A DNA stretch of 64,000 nucleotides, from positions 371,439-435,438 of the forward strand of contig NW_019091464.1 of the NCBI RefSeq assembly GCF_001949145.1. The letters run 5' to 3'. How positions within the stretch are numbered: the stretch's first letter is position 1; every line of letters starts with the position of its first letter. Under the pieces are notes generated by a model. The model searched no databases. It saw nothing but the letters and a program-made list of their open reading frames with translations, and was not told the DNA's origin. Made by a program: the position numbers and the translations under genes. Source of the stretch: Acanthaster planci (taxonomy: Eukaryota > Echinodermata > Asteroidea > Valvatida > Acanthasteridae). Shown one piece after another: positions 22,195 through 33,857 of the stretch.

Positions 22195-22992
22195 ATTGCC
22201 AGCTTTTGATGCTGTGCGAAACCTTTTTGTACAACGCGCGCGGTGGCGCACTTCACACCTGCCATATGCAGACATAGGAGCCCTGCTGTTTGAGCTCAAA
22301 GCTGTAAATGTCCTCCACGGCGTAAGCTAGACGTCTGGGCTGGTATGGTAGATTTGTTGACGCGAGTCCGTGGTTTGCACTCGAACTGCGTAGGGGCATA
22401 TAGCTGGATTTAATTGCATTCTGACTTTTAAAGTCAAATCTTTCCACTTCGCGTTATATTTTTAGTGTCTGTATCATCTGTGTAGAGGTCTTTCATGTGA
22501 CGTAACATGATGGGCAAAGACATGAAGCGCACCATGTCCGTAAAGGCGCATGCATTTTCGAATCTGTGTATCTGTTGGCAGTTTCATGTGCTCCATCCGT
22601 GTACCGTCGTAAATCACGTAGCTAAAAATCCTCTATAGCTAAATAACAGTTACACTCCTTTTCCAAGTAAAATGTCACACCTATGTCACCCGTATCAGTG
22701 CGGTGTGTCCTTTCAAAATGCACATCTCGATTTATTACAAAAATCCGTGCCTACGTGTATCACTTTCAGGCTAAGAAAATACCTCGCCAGCTCCTTTTTA
22801 TTTAATAACAATACGTAATAAATAAGAGATGTTGTATATCTGTTTCCGTTGGAAGTGGGGGTCATGCCGGTGTTTTCCAGGAATCACGAAAGACCTGTAG
22901 GTCTGCAAGCCGGTAGCCGTCTCTCCAGGGTGCAGACCACTAATTCAAGTGAGAGTATCTGGCCAGCTCATTAGCATTAAAAGTGCCCCCAC

Positions 22993-23420
22993 AGTGTTTT
23001 TTTTTTAAAGGAGATTGTTTGGCCCCCAAAATGGTGAGATTGTGTAAATCATTGCCAGGATCAACTCCCTGGGTCTTTGAGCTTTCATATGAGAGCAGAA
23101 TGGCTAAAAAATACATTTGGAAAATGGTCCTCAGTGCCCGAGAAAGTTGAGGGTTGCCACTTGAAGTACGGCTGCAATCAGACTTCGGAAAAATCACTTT
23201 TTTGGGGGGGGGTGATTTTGTTTTGTGGGAATAATTAAAGATGTAATTGGTTAACCCACAAAAACTTGAAAAGAAATTGAAAGATAAGTGACCAGACAAG
23301 AAATTCAATTGTGTTTCAGAAATTTCAGGGATGTTTGCGTGCATTTTATTGGGCCCTGAACAGTGCTGATTTTACACTGTTTTCAATGGGGCCTGAATTA
23401 GTGGACTGTACCCTTCACGG
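22993..23420 (+). repeat. Long diverged repeat B, copy 1
   Basis: Similar in order to 55677-56155: GAGATTGTGTAA, a polyG plus GTGATTTTGTTTTG block, TTGGTTAACCCAC, and at the end AATGGGGCCTGAATTAGT. The 134-codon minus-strand ORF here (22940-23344) is only partly matched in the other copy, so it is not evidence of a gene. Confidence 0.6.
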
Positions 23421-23551
23421 GAACAAAACCACCTGAAGCCCTTGGAGGCTCTGTATTGATTGGATGTGCTGTGTGTTGCAATCCATGGGACTTTTCCTCT
23501 TATGGGTCCATCCCACTTAAAGGGGTCTGATCAATTCAGAACTCCGTTGAG

Positions 23552-23569
23552 ACGACCAGGCCTGGTCGT
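23552..23569. repeat. Perfect 18-bp palindrome
   Basis: ACGACCAGGCCTGGTCGT equals its own reverse complement. It could be a dimeric protein-binding site or chance; nothing around it shows a function. Confidence 0.6.
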
Positions 23570-26071
23570 ATTACAATTCCAGCCTTTTTTATCATTCAAT
23601 GGACCATTTCATCTCCTTGTGAATTATATCCGTGCTGTCATGGCGCATTCCACTTGCAAGGCAATAAACCTAATTTGATTGAATAATGCTCATCTGAGGA
23701 ATCCATGAAAACTGATATCCTTCGTGCGTCTTTTGATTTCTCATTGTACCATGTTGGTCGCCCGCTCGGCAGTTATAAATGAAGGGTAAAGTTTGCCTTT
23801 CTGAGCAATCTGGCGAAACTCTGCAACGGCTGTACGTATTTGAATTGAATGACGAGTCGAATTTGTCAAAAAGGAAATTGCACGGCTGAATTGGAATGCC
23901 CGAATTCCTGAAACGGAGCGCGGGAACGACGGCATTTGTCGAACCGCAGCCATACGGAAGCACGTAGATGGAAATTCAAATGCCAACGAAATGAATTAGG
24001 CCCGGAAAACCTATATTTACGTTAGATAGTATTTGTTCTTGCTTGATAAAGCCAAAACAGGTGGCATTTCAACAGAAGAGAACCTTGAAAGATACACTGG
24101 TAATCAATCGGTGCACCTGCTGGTTTGGGGCAACCTCGACTGACTTGATATGTCATGAGCAGACATTCGCGAGATGTCTGCCTTCACTGCATTCTACTGA
24201 AAGTTTCCACTCATTTCACTCACCATATGTCTTCATAGGGCCAACGAAATAAATTTTACCTGGAGTCATATTTTGTTTGAATTTCTACTGCCCTTAAGCG
24301 CATAAAAGGAGCTTTTTAATAGGCTACCCCACTTAGGTTAATATCATCAAAAGTTTACTCATTAATATTCATTATATTTAAATTTTCGTGACGTACTTCT
24401 ATTGCTGTGATGTCAAGACGGGAGAAAAATCTGTCAATTGTCGCCATGTTCTGCTTAAATGACTATGAATATTTTTAAGAAGGTCTTACTCACTCGAAGA
24501 AAGGGAAAGTGATGTCATGTCGCCGTGTCAGTGCAAAAACATCAATGCCGGTTTAGAGTTGTTTTGAGAAAAACGCGTGCATAAATAGGTTTGATTCCTC
24601 GCTGTTAGGTTTTCTGCTGAATTGAATCACACTTGCAAAATGGTGTCAAAATGACCGCAAAGATTTACCCTAAACAATTCCTTAAAGGCTCAACTCCTAG
24701 CCTGAAAAAATGCATTGCAGAGATATTGAAAAAAATGTTGAGGGGGGCCCTAATTCCGCCCTGGCTCTTTTAGGTTTTAATTTGTTAAAACAGAGACTGT
24801 TGCTGCAAAAAGCGCCCTGTTTATTTCCCAATTTATTTCCTCTCGTCAATATTGACATCACATAACACTGATTATATTTTACATACATAAACATGTACCA
24901 ACAACGACAAGAGGTTGCATTGTACGCGCTTATAGTGCGCGGCGTTGATCAAACATGAGGGGAAGGAGATGTCCACTTTTCCCAAGACCCACGACGATTG
25001 AGCAAAACAATGCTCCGGCACTGAGAGAGCTTTTTGCCTTTCGAATAACAAGGGTAATTTTTTTGCTCTCTGTACACTGAGATAAACGTTGCTTTTATCG
25101 TTGATAAATGAGAATGAAAATCCCTGAGAGATGATATCTCTGTGTGTATAACCCTCGATTGATGACGGTACTGTGAATTGGAACGCTATAGCCCCAATAC
25201 CCGTGTGCTGAAATCAATTTAATCCAATTCACCGAGCCAACTGGTGTTGTGCTCACAGCGCATTCCTGGGTTTAAATGGGGACTTTGGAAATGCATTTAT
25301 ATTACGAGAGTTCAACTATTCACTGGATAAATGTTCCCGAGCGAAAGCTTCCATTCTCCCACCGATTGTCGTGTGCTCGCGCGTGTCCTTTGCACTGCTG
25401 TCATACAACGAATCACACCCGAGCGTTTCACAAAATGACGTGCCGGTATTTTGCTTTATTCCTGCAGCTGTCCTCCGTGCAGCGGCCGTCACACCAGAGA
25501 AGTCACCACCTCGCCATCGAAACAAAACCCTCAGTTCCCCTGACGAACGGAGACCTACAGAGTGCGGCAGCAATACCAATTGCCAATTGCTCCCAGTGAC
25601 CTAGACCTACACTGCCAGCAGCAGAACCTGACCAAAGCACTTCATAATAGTGGTGAAATGGCCGTGAAAGTGAAGGAGATCTGCAGCCGTTTACAAAAGG
25701 AGTGATTTCAATCTCCAAAATGACTGTGCATAAACTACAGCAGTGAGATATCTAGATGCGGGAATGCCTTTCGGTGCAACGATACGTACCCGTACAACAG
25801 GATTTTTGTGTGAGCTTTGAAGCGGTAATGACTTTTTGCAGTGGAATATAAGTCGTTGCACCTATCATCGTCAACACTTCGAAGGGCGGCTTTTTTGCGA
25901 AGTCGCTGTCTGTTCTCTGTATTCTACGTTGAACTTTAACACTGTGAATCAAGGGGCACCGATAAGTACAAGAACGCGTGAATGATATTTCAAAAACAGC
26001 TGATGACGGGGCGGGTTCGGAAGCGATCAAGTTCAGGTGAGAAGTATTGTTACTTTCCTCGACAGTACCTA

Positions 26072-26072
26072 G

Positions 26073-26103
<31 letters not shown>
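26072..26103 (+). repeat. (GTTTT)n microsatellite
   Basis: Five perfect GTTTT units followed by a longer T run, in sequence with no other repeats. Confidence 0.9.
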
Positions 26104-27711
26104 GTGTTGTCAAAACTTGGAGAAAATAGTCATCTTTTGCACTGTGAACACTCAGCTGAGCTGGATCTTTGTTGATGCTTTCCTTGACTTTTCCTCTACG
26201 CATAACACTTCCCTATCCCTCCAATTCCTCTAAAACTGTTTTTCAGAATTAATATAGGATACATTGCGTGGACACGGCATAGTCCACACAAGGCTTGCAC
26301 AATGTACGTTTGTGTTTTTGGCTGTCAGGGAACACACACGGTTTGTAGGTGAAACAGACTCAACAAATAGGCTGGTAAAGTCTGAACTGATGCAATATGA
26401 GGATGCATGAAGAGCAGTACCTGCTGTCAATGATGCCTGTACAGTATACGGCCCAGGTACTGGAATTTCACGTTGTGTATATGAATTTCAAAGATACCTG
26501 TGCATGTGGGAAAGAGATATGGGAAATGTTATCATTTATAGCTTACATAATAGACTGCTTCGAATGTTGATCCCGGGCTTTGAAGCACCCTTACCTTATC
26601 AGCACTTGAAACGTAATTCCTGTCAACGTTTACTTAATTTCCTGACGAAATCTAGAATTTAGTTTAGAAAGTGAATGAAAAATACAATGTTGCCTTCATA
26701 TGAAGCGGACGTTAGGAGTAGACGTCTTGGACACAACATATTTTTCGTGTCCAGTTGTCCATGTTGCCTCAATTCCCTGCCGCATTGGACTACTCTTTTC
26801 ACAGCGTGTAAGGCAGAAGTGGATTACAAGTCTTTGGCTGTGTTTTTACAACGAATGAGTGAAATCCACATGCTAAAAAGTGGGTAAAATGTGAGAGAGT
26901 CAGTATCCATTTTTTTTCTCAAAAAATAACAAAAATGGATAGTCAAAAGGCACTTTTTCAATGAACCATGAAGTGCACTCCGGCAAATAATAAAAAACCC
27001 AGTCCACTTTGCCGAATGCATGCAAGGAGCTTTTCACCATTGCTTACGCGTGACATTGCATTTCATACAGGCATAATTAATTACTTTAATTGAATCTGTT
27101 GGAGAGGGATGTGTTCTGGATAGATCTGTTCTGGATATTTGACGTCGATTCGCTTCTCATCATTTAGACGCATGATGACAACATGAAACCACCAATTCAT
27201 TTTGCCTAGAACGCTGGTGCTGATGGCGATTATTGTGCGCAGCCTTGGACAAAAGCCCTTTAGGATTTGCAGCGCGGCAAATTAGTATTCCCAATGCCTC
27301 TGTCATTCGAATTCATTAGTGGGCAGAGTTGATGGATGACCGGTTCTAACCTGTGGAGGGCAACTGGATAACAAATCCTTCCCCAGGCAAGCCATTCCTA
27401 GTGAAGACGGTGAGATGATGATTAACTCTCTAACTTCATTTGGCTCGAGCGCCATATGTCAAGAATTGGGTTAAAAATTTGAGGAGTGGATGCAAAGTTC
27501 AGCTCAGATTGTGCTGAAAATGCAGAAGACGAAAACTCCTTTTTTCCCTGTCGCGCTGACCCGGAATGTCTGCCTATATTCTATTATCAGGGATTTTAAT
27601 ACGCACACAAAGTGAAAAAGAAAACTACGTTTTATGAAAGTACTGTACATGAAGCTCGCCGTTTGTCACTCGAGCTGCAGTTACGGTTCGGTGTTAAGCT
27701 CACTGGTACTA

Positions 27712-27850
27712 AACACCGTCGCCGTTTTCATTGTTCGTATTATCGTCAGTTCTGTTACCCGTGTTGCCGTTGCTCCAGTCGCTGTCACTATTTCCACTGC
27801 TCGTAGCTGCTGTCGTCGCCTTTGCACTTGTGCAGCAGTTAATGTATGTT
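27712..27850 (+). repeat. Degenerate GTY/CTG triplet-biased patch
   Basis: Imperfect GTC, GTT, GCT and TGC triplets run through here (GTCGCCGTTTTCATTG, GTTGCCGTTGCTCCAGTCGC). The bias creates overlapping open frames on both strands, including a Gln-rich one on the minus strand, without any family match. Confidence 0.45.
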
Positions 27851-29397
27851 GTTCCATATTCTTTTGCAAGTGTGTAAGTAGCTGCTGTTTTTGAGGCTGG
27901 TTTGGTTCGATTGTCACTAGCACTGATATAGGCTGATCAAGTCACTTCTGTTTCTTTTTCGATTGCTAACGAGCTAGGTTTGTTAAGCTGGTTACTGTCA
28001 CTCTTAGCCTTACCATGGAGCTCCTTTTTACATGTCCATCCTCTTACTATTACTGTTATTATTGCAATTGTTTTAACGGCAATGCATTGATCGTGTAAAT
28101 TATGGCGTGTACTATACTTAAGTAGTATTTCAGGTTTTTAAAATTCAAGGAGTTTCCGTCGAGCTTCTGAGCAGCCATATTAAACATGCAAGAGCCGGAG
28201 GGGTGTGCTGATGATCATGATAAGAAATGGCATTAAGAGGTGTCAAATACATGAGCTGTACTCCCACAAATGGAATTAGAGATTGGTCCGGTGCATTGGA
28301 TGTTGCCATGGGGACCGAGGACCGGCGAGATACAAGCCTCTCCGCGTGGGAGGGTTGGGAACCATGCCAGGACTTGTTGCCGAGTGGGAATATACCGTTT
28401 GACGGATTTGGGCTTCCACGGTGGTTTTTATCTTGGCGGGCCACGGCCAGCCTTGTAAATGTAAATGGCCCCAAAGGGAGTCATCAATCTGTCACATGCT
28501 GAAAGCTTTGGGAGCCTTTTACTAATCTGCTGCTTCGGAAACACAAAATGTCTCTACGCTCACAGTCGAACCATAGAGCTAGGTCGAAAGCATGACATTT
28601 CCGAGCTGTTTTCAGCTCGACTTGACGACAGACTGAAAACCCGCGGTTTCATCTTTAGTGTGGGTCTGTGGCGGGAATGCTGTAGTGGGAACGATACGTA
28701 GACCTCGGCTGCCCCATCTGATATTTAATTATTTAAGGCACACGTTGATCGAGAGGTACCAGTATTCTGCACATTCGACAAACATTCGCTTTTCCTTATA
28801 CTCATTCCTGCCACGGGGTGATGCATGTCTTGCGCACGGCTGCTGTACCCTTGCGATTCTCTCGTAATGTATGCATTATTCTCGCTACCGCAAATGCTAT
28901 AATGATGTGTTTCCATGGCAATGACCATCATATAGCACCCGTCAGTTGACTGGTAATATTCTGTGTTCCCAAACTGCCGGGGGTTTCACGCAATGGCGAG
29001 CGAATGGCTGCCGATGTGTGAAAGTGTTCGGCGACGCACTGCACAAGACGTGCTAGAAATACACAGCTGTGCGGGATGGGGTGATTCCTTCGAAATTAGA
29101 TAGATGCAACTCGCTTTAATTCGGACAAATTTGAATCGCATGATTTCGAGTGGACGAGGCAGATTCGTTGTGGGTGACGTTCAAATCCAAAGGTATGTTG
29201 GCTGACGGTAACAGATTTAGCCCTGTGTCTGAGAAGTGAGCCAATTTCGTCAGGAAATTTGTCATGAGGCTTCCCTGTGTGCCGAAGTGGAAAAGGGGGA
29301 CAGAAGAGCCCAAGAGCCCTACGCCGCATCCCCTGCTTGCGTTTTTCCGTGCGTTTTGTTTTTGCTGCTGCAGTGCTGTTTCTTAGGCCATTTGAGG

Positions 29398-29499
29398 TGT
29401 GGCCGACACAATAGACGGGCGCTCTTTGAAACGGGCATATTTCAGCAAGCACGAAAGATTTAGCCAAACAAACAACGCCCTCCTATTGTGTCCGCCACA
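29398..29499. mobile_element. Foldback MITE-like element, 102 bp
   Basis: 24-bp inverted termini with three mismatches: 29398-29421 (TGTGGCCGACACAATAGACG then GGCG) and the reverse complement of 29476-29499 (TGTGGCGGACACAATAGGAG then GGCG). The interior is short and non-coding. Confidence 0.7.
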
Positions 29500-30198
29500 A
29501 TTCGTGCAGGTTACTCGGGTTAATTTGAAACCAGTTCTACGGTGCTGAGGCGTCCCGCGGAACGCACTGTTGATGTTACGGTGTCCTGTCCAGGGTTTCA
29601 TGTACTTTGACTCCCGCAAAGACTCGTAAAAAGAGTGGGAAGGCAACGAGACAGGTACCAGTATACCTCCCACCTGGGACCTCATTGGAGACGATCGTTC
29701 AAAGTGTGGTCTAACTTGTGAAATCTCCGCATGTAGGGCTAAGGAGCACGTGTTCACGCCTTTCTTTTTGTAGTTTTTTGGTATATCAGGCTTTTTTGTC
29801 TTTAACCGTGTATGCGGCTAATTTGTATTTCAGTATCATTACCTTTGTAAAAAGAGATTTTTACAATCCACGATAAAGTGAGTTTGGTCTAACTGTCTGT
29901 TAAATTGGCTAACTAATTTGTCCAGTGTTCGATATTATTGCTGCACAATAGGAGTCCGGCTTTGCCGAAATATTTTCCTGTGCCTCGTCTTTGTCTCGAT
30001 CTTCGGCTGTAGCTGATACTTAGGTCCGTGACGCAAGTCTACGTTTTGGTACGGGACCATCATGACAATCGCCTTTCGCGTTCTGGTCTGTGGGTTTCAC
30101 CGACAGGCACTGCCTGACCAACATCAGGGGACACATTTAACTACCGATGCGTGGATTAAACAAGTGACATGACTGATGCCTGCATGGTCAATTGTCTC

Positions 30199-30391
30199 TA
30201 CACTGTAAAAAGGTTGGTCAATTTTGGGTTGGTATTTTGCCCAATGTTGGTAAAAATATCAACTTAGCAACCTTTGGGCAGATTCTTCCCAATATCTGGT
30301 CAATATTTGACCAACAGTGATGTAGCTTTAACCAAGGTTGGGCAAATTAGAAATGCCCAACACTGTTTTGCCCAACTTTTTTTACAGTGTA
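30199..30391. mobile_element. TA-flanked MITE with CACTGTAAAA termini
   Basis: TA (30199-30200), CACTGTAAAA, and at the other end TTTTACAGTG (30380-30389) then TA. The arms continue as GGTTGG and CCAAC. The interior repeats TTGGGCAA/TTGCCCAA-type words and TTGGTCAA/TTGACCAA several times. The TA duplication fits a cut-and-paste DNA transposon origin. Confidence 0.8.
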
Positions 30392-33300
30392 TAAACTGCA
30401 AAACAACTCATCATGCGAAACAAGGACAGTTGACTGTATAAATTATTCATATCTTTATAATTTATCGCTGCGTTTTCATTGATTCTCAGCGTAATTATGA
30501 AGAGAAGGGGTGCCACATGAGTTTGTCGAGAGACACTCCTATTCGGTATGGCAAAACTAAAGAATTTGTGACGTCAGATCAAATAGTTGCGCTCCGAATG
30601 CACACAACTTGAACATATTTCAACTCGAGCGAGCTTTTGCTGCACGTGACCTTTCGTGATGTCCAATTCGCTACTGGAAGAATTTAACGTCAATTTGCTA
30701 TCGGATGGATTTATATGATGCTGATAAAATTGGGAATCTCGTGTGACATCAAAGTGGTTTATAGAGGTGGTGGGAAGTAACGTTCCAAAATGCCACCCGG
30801 TTTCGCTGATTACGTCACGCGGAGATTCTGATTGTGGATGAGCAAGACTAGTGGTTATCATGGAAACTGAGCTACCCAGCCCACACCACTAAGTCAAAGA
30901 GAGATTTGCGAAAAGGTCGTGGGACATTTAATGTACTGCCTGTGCTGGCCATCTGTGGTGGTAATGTAATGAACGATTTGTGGAGATTGTGCGACTCAGC
31001 TGACGCGCAGTAATCCCCCTTTTTTTGATGACGTGAGCCGCTGTGAGTGGAAAAAAGGCATTTTGTCGAGGAACTGCCGCTAAAGGCGCAAGCGTCCATT
31101 CCGGCTAAAAGCATCTGTATAAAAGGGACTTGTTGGGCACAATTTGTGACTTTGCCAAATTGGACTTGTAAGTCTTCTGTAGCGTTTTCATTGCAGTGTC
31201 CAAGTTGTTTATTCGTTCGTGAGCTAATGACCGGAGCTCTTACGGAAGTGCATGCATTGGATTGGCTCTTTACGAGGGTACCGCATGCGCACTTGTTAGT
31301 GTAAAAGTAATCCGACGAAAAACTTTAATCCAAATTTAAGAAGAAAGTTAGAAAGTTCAACCCCCCCTAAATATTAAAAGGAAAGATCTTCCATTGTATT
31401 CGTGATAGGAAATATCTATCAGCTGATGGGATTTCTTGAGGCCTTGTATGACGCACAGCATGCCTTTTTCCCGGGTGTAATTATAGCGGCCCGACGCGGG
31501 CATGTTGTGAAGTTGATCAACAATCCTTGAAGGTTTTAGCTAATTTTTCGCGCAGGAGCTGACGAGGAGGTAATTAGGTGGTGTTGCCTCGTCAACCAGA
31601 TGGAAATATCCTTCCTGTACTTTGATAAATGAGATAGAGGTAGATAAATGAGGTAGATTCAGTATGTGTCCAGGCCTCGTCTGTGGGCCGGGCAGAAGGC
31701 GGGATTTTTCGGAGCCGTTACATCACTCGGAGGTCATCTGCTGTGTAACGTATATAGCGACCGACTTACGGTTGTGGAAATTCAGACCAGTGGCGTAAAT
31801 ATTTGTTGGGACCTGGGGTTGGGAGTGGGGTGACGTGAATCCAATAATTGCCCGGCCATGAAAATTTGAAGGGGGTGCTGATTTTATGTGACATAAGGGG
31901 TAGCTGTTCATTATAACAATGTTCATCTTCAATGTACATGTATATATTCTTACATTCCTGGACCTTACATCAAAACGGCGTATTCGAACCTTTAGAAAAA
32001 TCCCTCTTCTTCCGTCTTATTGAATGTATTTTGGTTGTTGTGCAGTCTAATAATTCCTCAAATCTACCTCAATATTTTCCCACCAAGAGATTCAATAGCT
32101 CATCCCATCTGCCATAGTACAAAAAGTGGGGTAGCGTATATTTACGGTACCCCCATCTCCTGGGATTTACACCCCCCTGATTCAGACCCTGTCCCGGCTT
32201 CCAGAAGTGGATGTTGGCGATGTGGCATATTAATGTTTCCAAATTTTCCCTGAGAGTCGCACGGAGATTTTCACTCGCTAAGCAAATTGGTCATTTGAAA
32301 AGACCACCACAGGCAGTGAAAATGTTGCTTTAAAAAGGAGACAAACCGAAAACCATGTAATATACCTTGAGTGTATATAAACAGGACCAGCCCACACTAT
32401 TTCTTACCCACTCACCCACGAATGCTATAATACAGCCCTGATTATAGAAACCTCTCGCCTCACGACCATGCTCATCAACAACGACATCACATTACATTTC
32501 ATATCTGAGGGATTTCCTGTGATATAGCTGCCAGCAACGACGTGTAATTTGTAGCATTAAAATTCACTGTTATAAAAAATGTATGCGCTAATGAAGATTC
32601 GAAAATGAGGCAATTTCCCGTTTATGAGGCTGGCATGACGCCGTGCCGTGGGCCCGAACTCGGCAGGATATTCCTGGCCTCGGGGGACTATGGCCAATAG
32701 CTTCCCCTAATAGCCTGAACACGTATCTCAACCTTATTCCGAGTTCTGGATATCCACGTCTTGACATCAGACGGGTGATATTCAGTGAATTATGCTGTCG
32801 ATGTGCTTTCCCGACTGATGGCTGTACCGATACACTAATAATGGATTAACTATGTAGATACAATATCCATCTCTCTGGAAGGAATATACGTACATGCGCC
32901 CGATGTTATTGTGAAGCCCAGGTAGATGCTAGTTGGCTGCGAGATTTTGGAATAATATTCGCTGCTATCCTGATGCGATTAGAATTATAAAGATAGGTTA
33001 ACTAATTCGGGTTTTCGTTTAGGTTTTTTCTATATTTTAGTCTAGTTTAACCACTGTCATCGTTTATAGTATAAAACATTATAACTGAATTGCTACATCT
33101 TTCAATTGATCCATAGTTTTGTATCAAAGTATTCCTTGGTATTTCGCGATTATAAATAGACAATGCAAGGGAGGTTTCGAGAACAGTGTAAATGACATTT
33201 CAGAATAAATCACAAATACTTTTAGTTTAGGTCTAAGCGTATAATCCCTGCATGAGCGGTATTAAAATGGGATAAAATCCTTTAGCCTTTACTTTTCTTT

Positions 33301-33670
33301 ACCGTATTATTGTCTCATCTTATCTCCTGTAAAACCGCCCACAGCAAAACGACCTGCCACTGAGTGTTTTGTCTTCCCAGTGCGGTTGTATTGTTGAAAA
33401 TTGGTGCATTGGAATTGTGGTTTCTGTGAGTGAAGTTCGCAGTTTGGCGTCCTGTATGGTTCTGGTCCAGCCTTAAAGAATCTGAACACAAGCTCACCTA
33501 ATCAGAAGATGTAAATATAGACACACTAAATTAATGTACAAGTTTCTGGAGGCACTTTTTCTTGTAAAAGAGGTTATCTGCTTTGAAAGCTTACCGTGGT
33601 TGTAAAAAATGTAGATAGCCGTGTCTGTATATACAATGGCAAAAATGGGGTATGAGCTGTAGGAGCCCCG

Positions 33671-33857
33671 AGCTGGACCAAGGGAGGGCGCAATTTCCCT
33701 TGCAACGCAGGCTCCGTTGGTAGGAGCCGCACTTCGCTGGTTCACAAACGACTATGAAATGCACGCATTATTGTCGCGTCGCCATACAAACAAAACGAGC
33801 ACTCGCGACCAACATGGATCTTTTCAACCGATGAGGAATGCTTCTGCTCGAGGAGGA
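33671..33857 (+). repeat. Dispersed repeat A, copy 1 (about 190 bp)
   Basis: Matches 51121-51309 nearly end to end: GGGAGGGCGCAATTT, GGCTCCGTTGG, CTGGTTCACAAACGACTATG then AAATGCACGC, TCTTTTCAACCGATGA, and GCTTCTGCTCGAGG. The moderate divergence suggests an older transposed element. Confidence 0.75.

Larger units (their letters stand above)
18692..22992. other. Region upstream of the CAP gene, no gene supported
   Basis: Probably contains the CAP gene promoter and 5' UTR close to 18.7 kb; TGACGTTA (18733-18740) is one mismatch from a CRE. Otherwise there are G-rich tracts (12 Gs at 19733-19744), a transposon-end-like sequence near 19812, a weak exon-like ORF at 21636-21775 and a foldback element interrupted by a sequencing gap. 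Confidence 0.45.
23600..33300. other. Gene-free stretch, mostly unique sequence
   Basis: No coding exon is firmly supported. It contains an exon-like ORF pair near 25.5 kb, a GTTTT microsatellite (26072-26103), a triplet-biased patch (27712-27850), two foldback elements (29398-29499 and 30199-30391), and complex unique blocks with homeodomain-like TAATTA/ATTAG and Sox-like ATTGT words, notably 27120-27460, 31400-31620 and 32430-32700. Confidence 0.45.

Noticed and set aside
27612-27923. Overlapping ORFs on both strands (Val/Cys-rich plus, Gln-rich minus)
   Set aside because: They follow from a degenerate triplet bias in the DNA, not from a protein-coding signal.
28145-28502. Overlapping 90-110-codon ORFs on both strands
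   Set aside because: They are each other's antisense shadows. No domain, no splice context.
33307-33497. Two overlapping 60-codon minus-strand ORFs after a TTCAG acceptor-like site
   Set aside because: No family resemblance in either frame and no donor or partner exon.
33597-33626. 30-bp minus-strand micro-exon candidate (phase 1 on both sides) that could join the CAP gene
   Set aside because: It would lie upstream of the start codon and abuts repeat A. Splice-like signals this short are common by chance.
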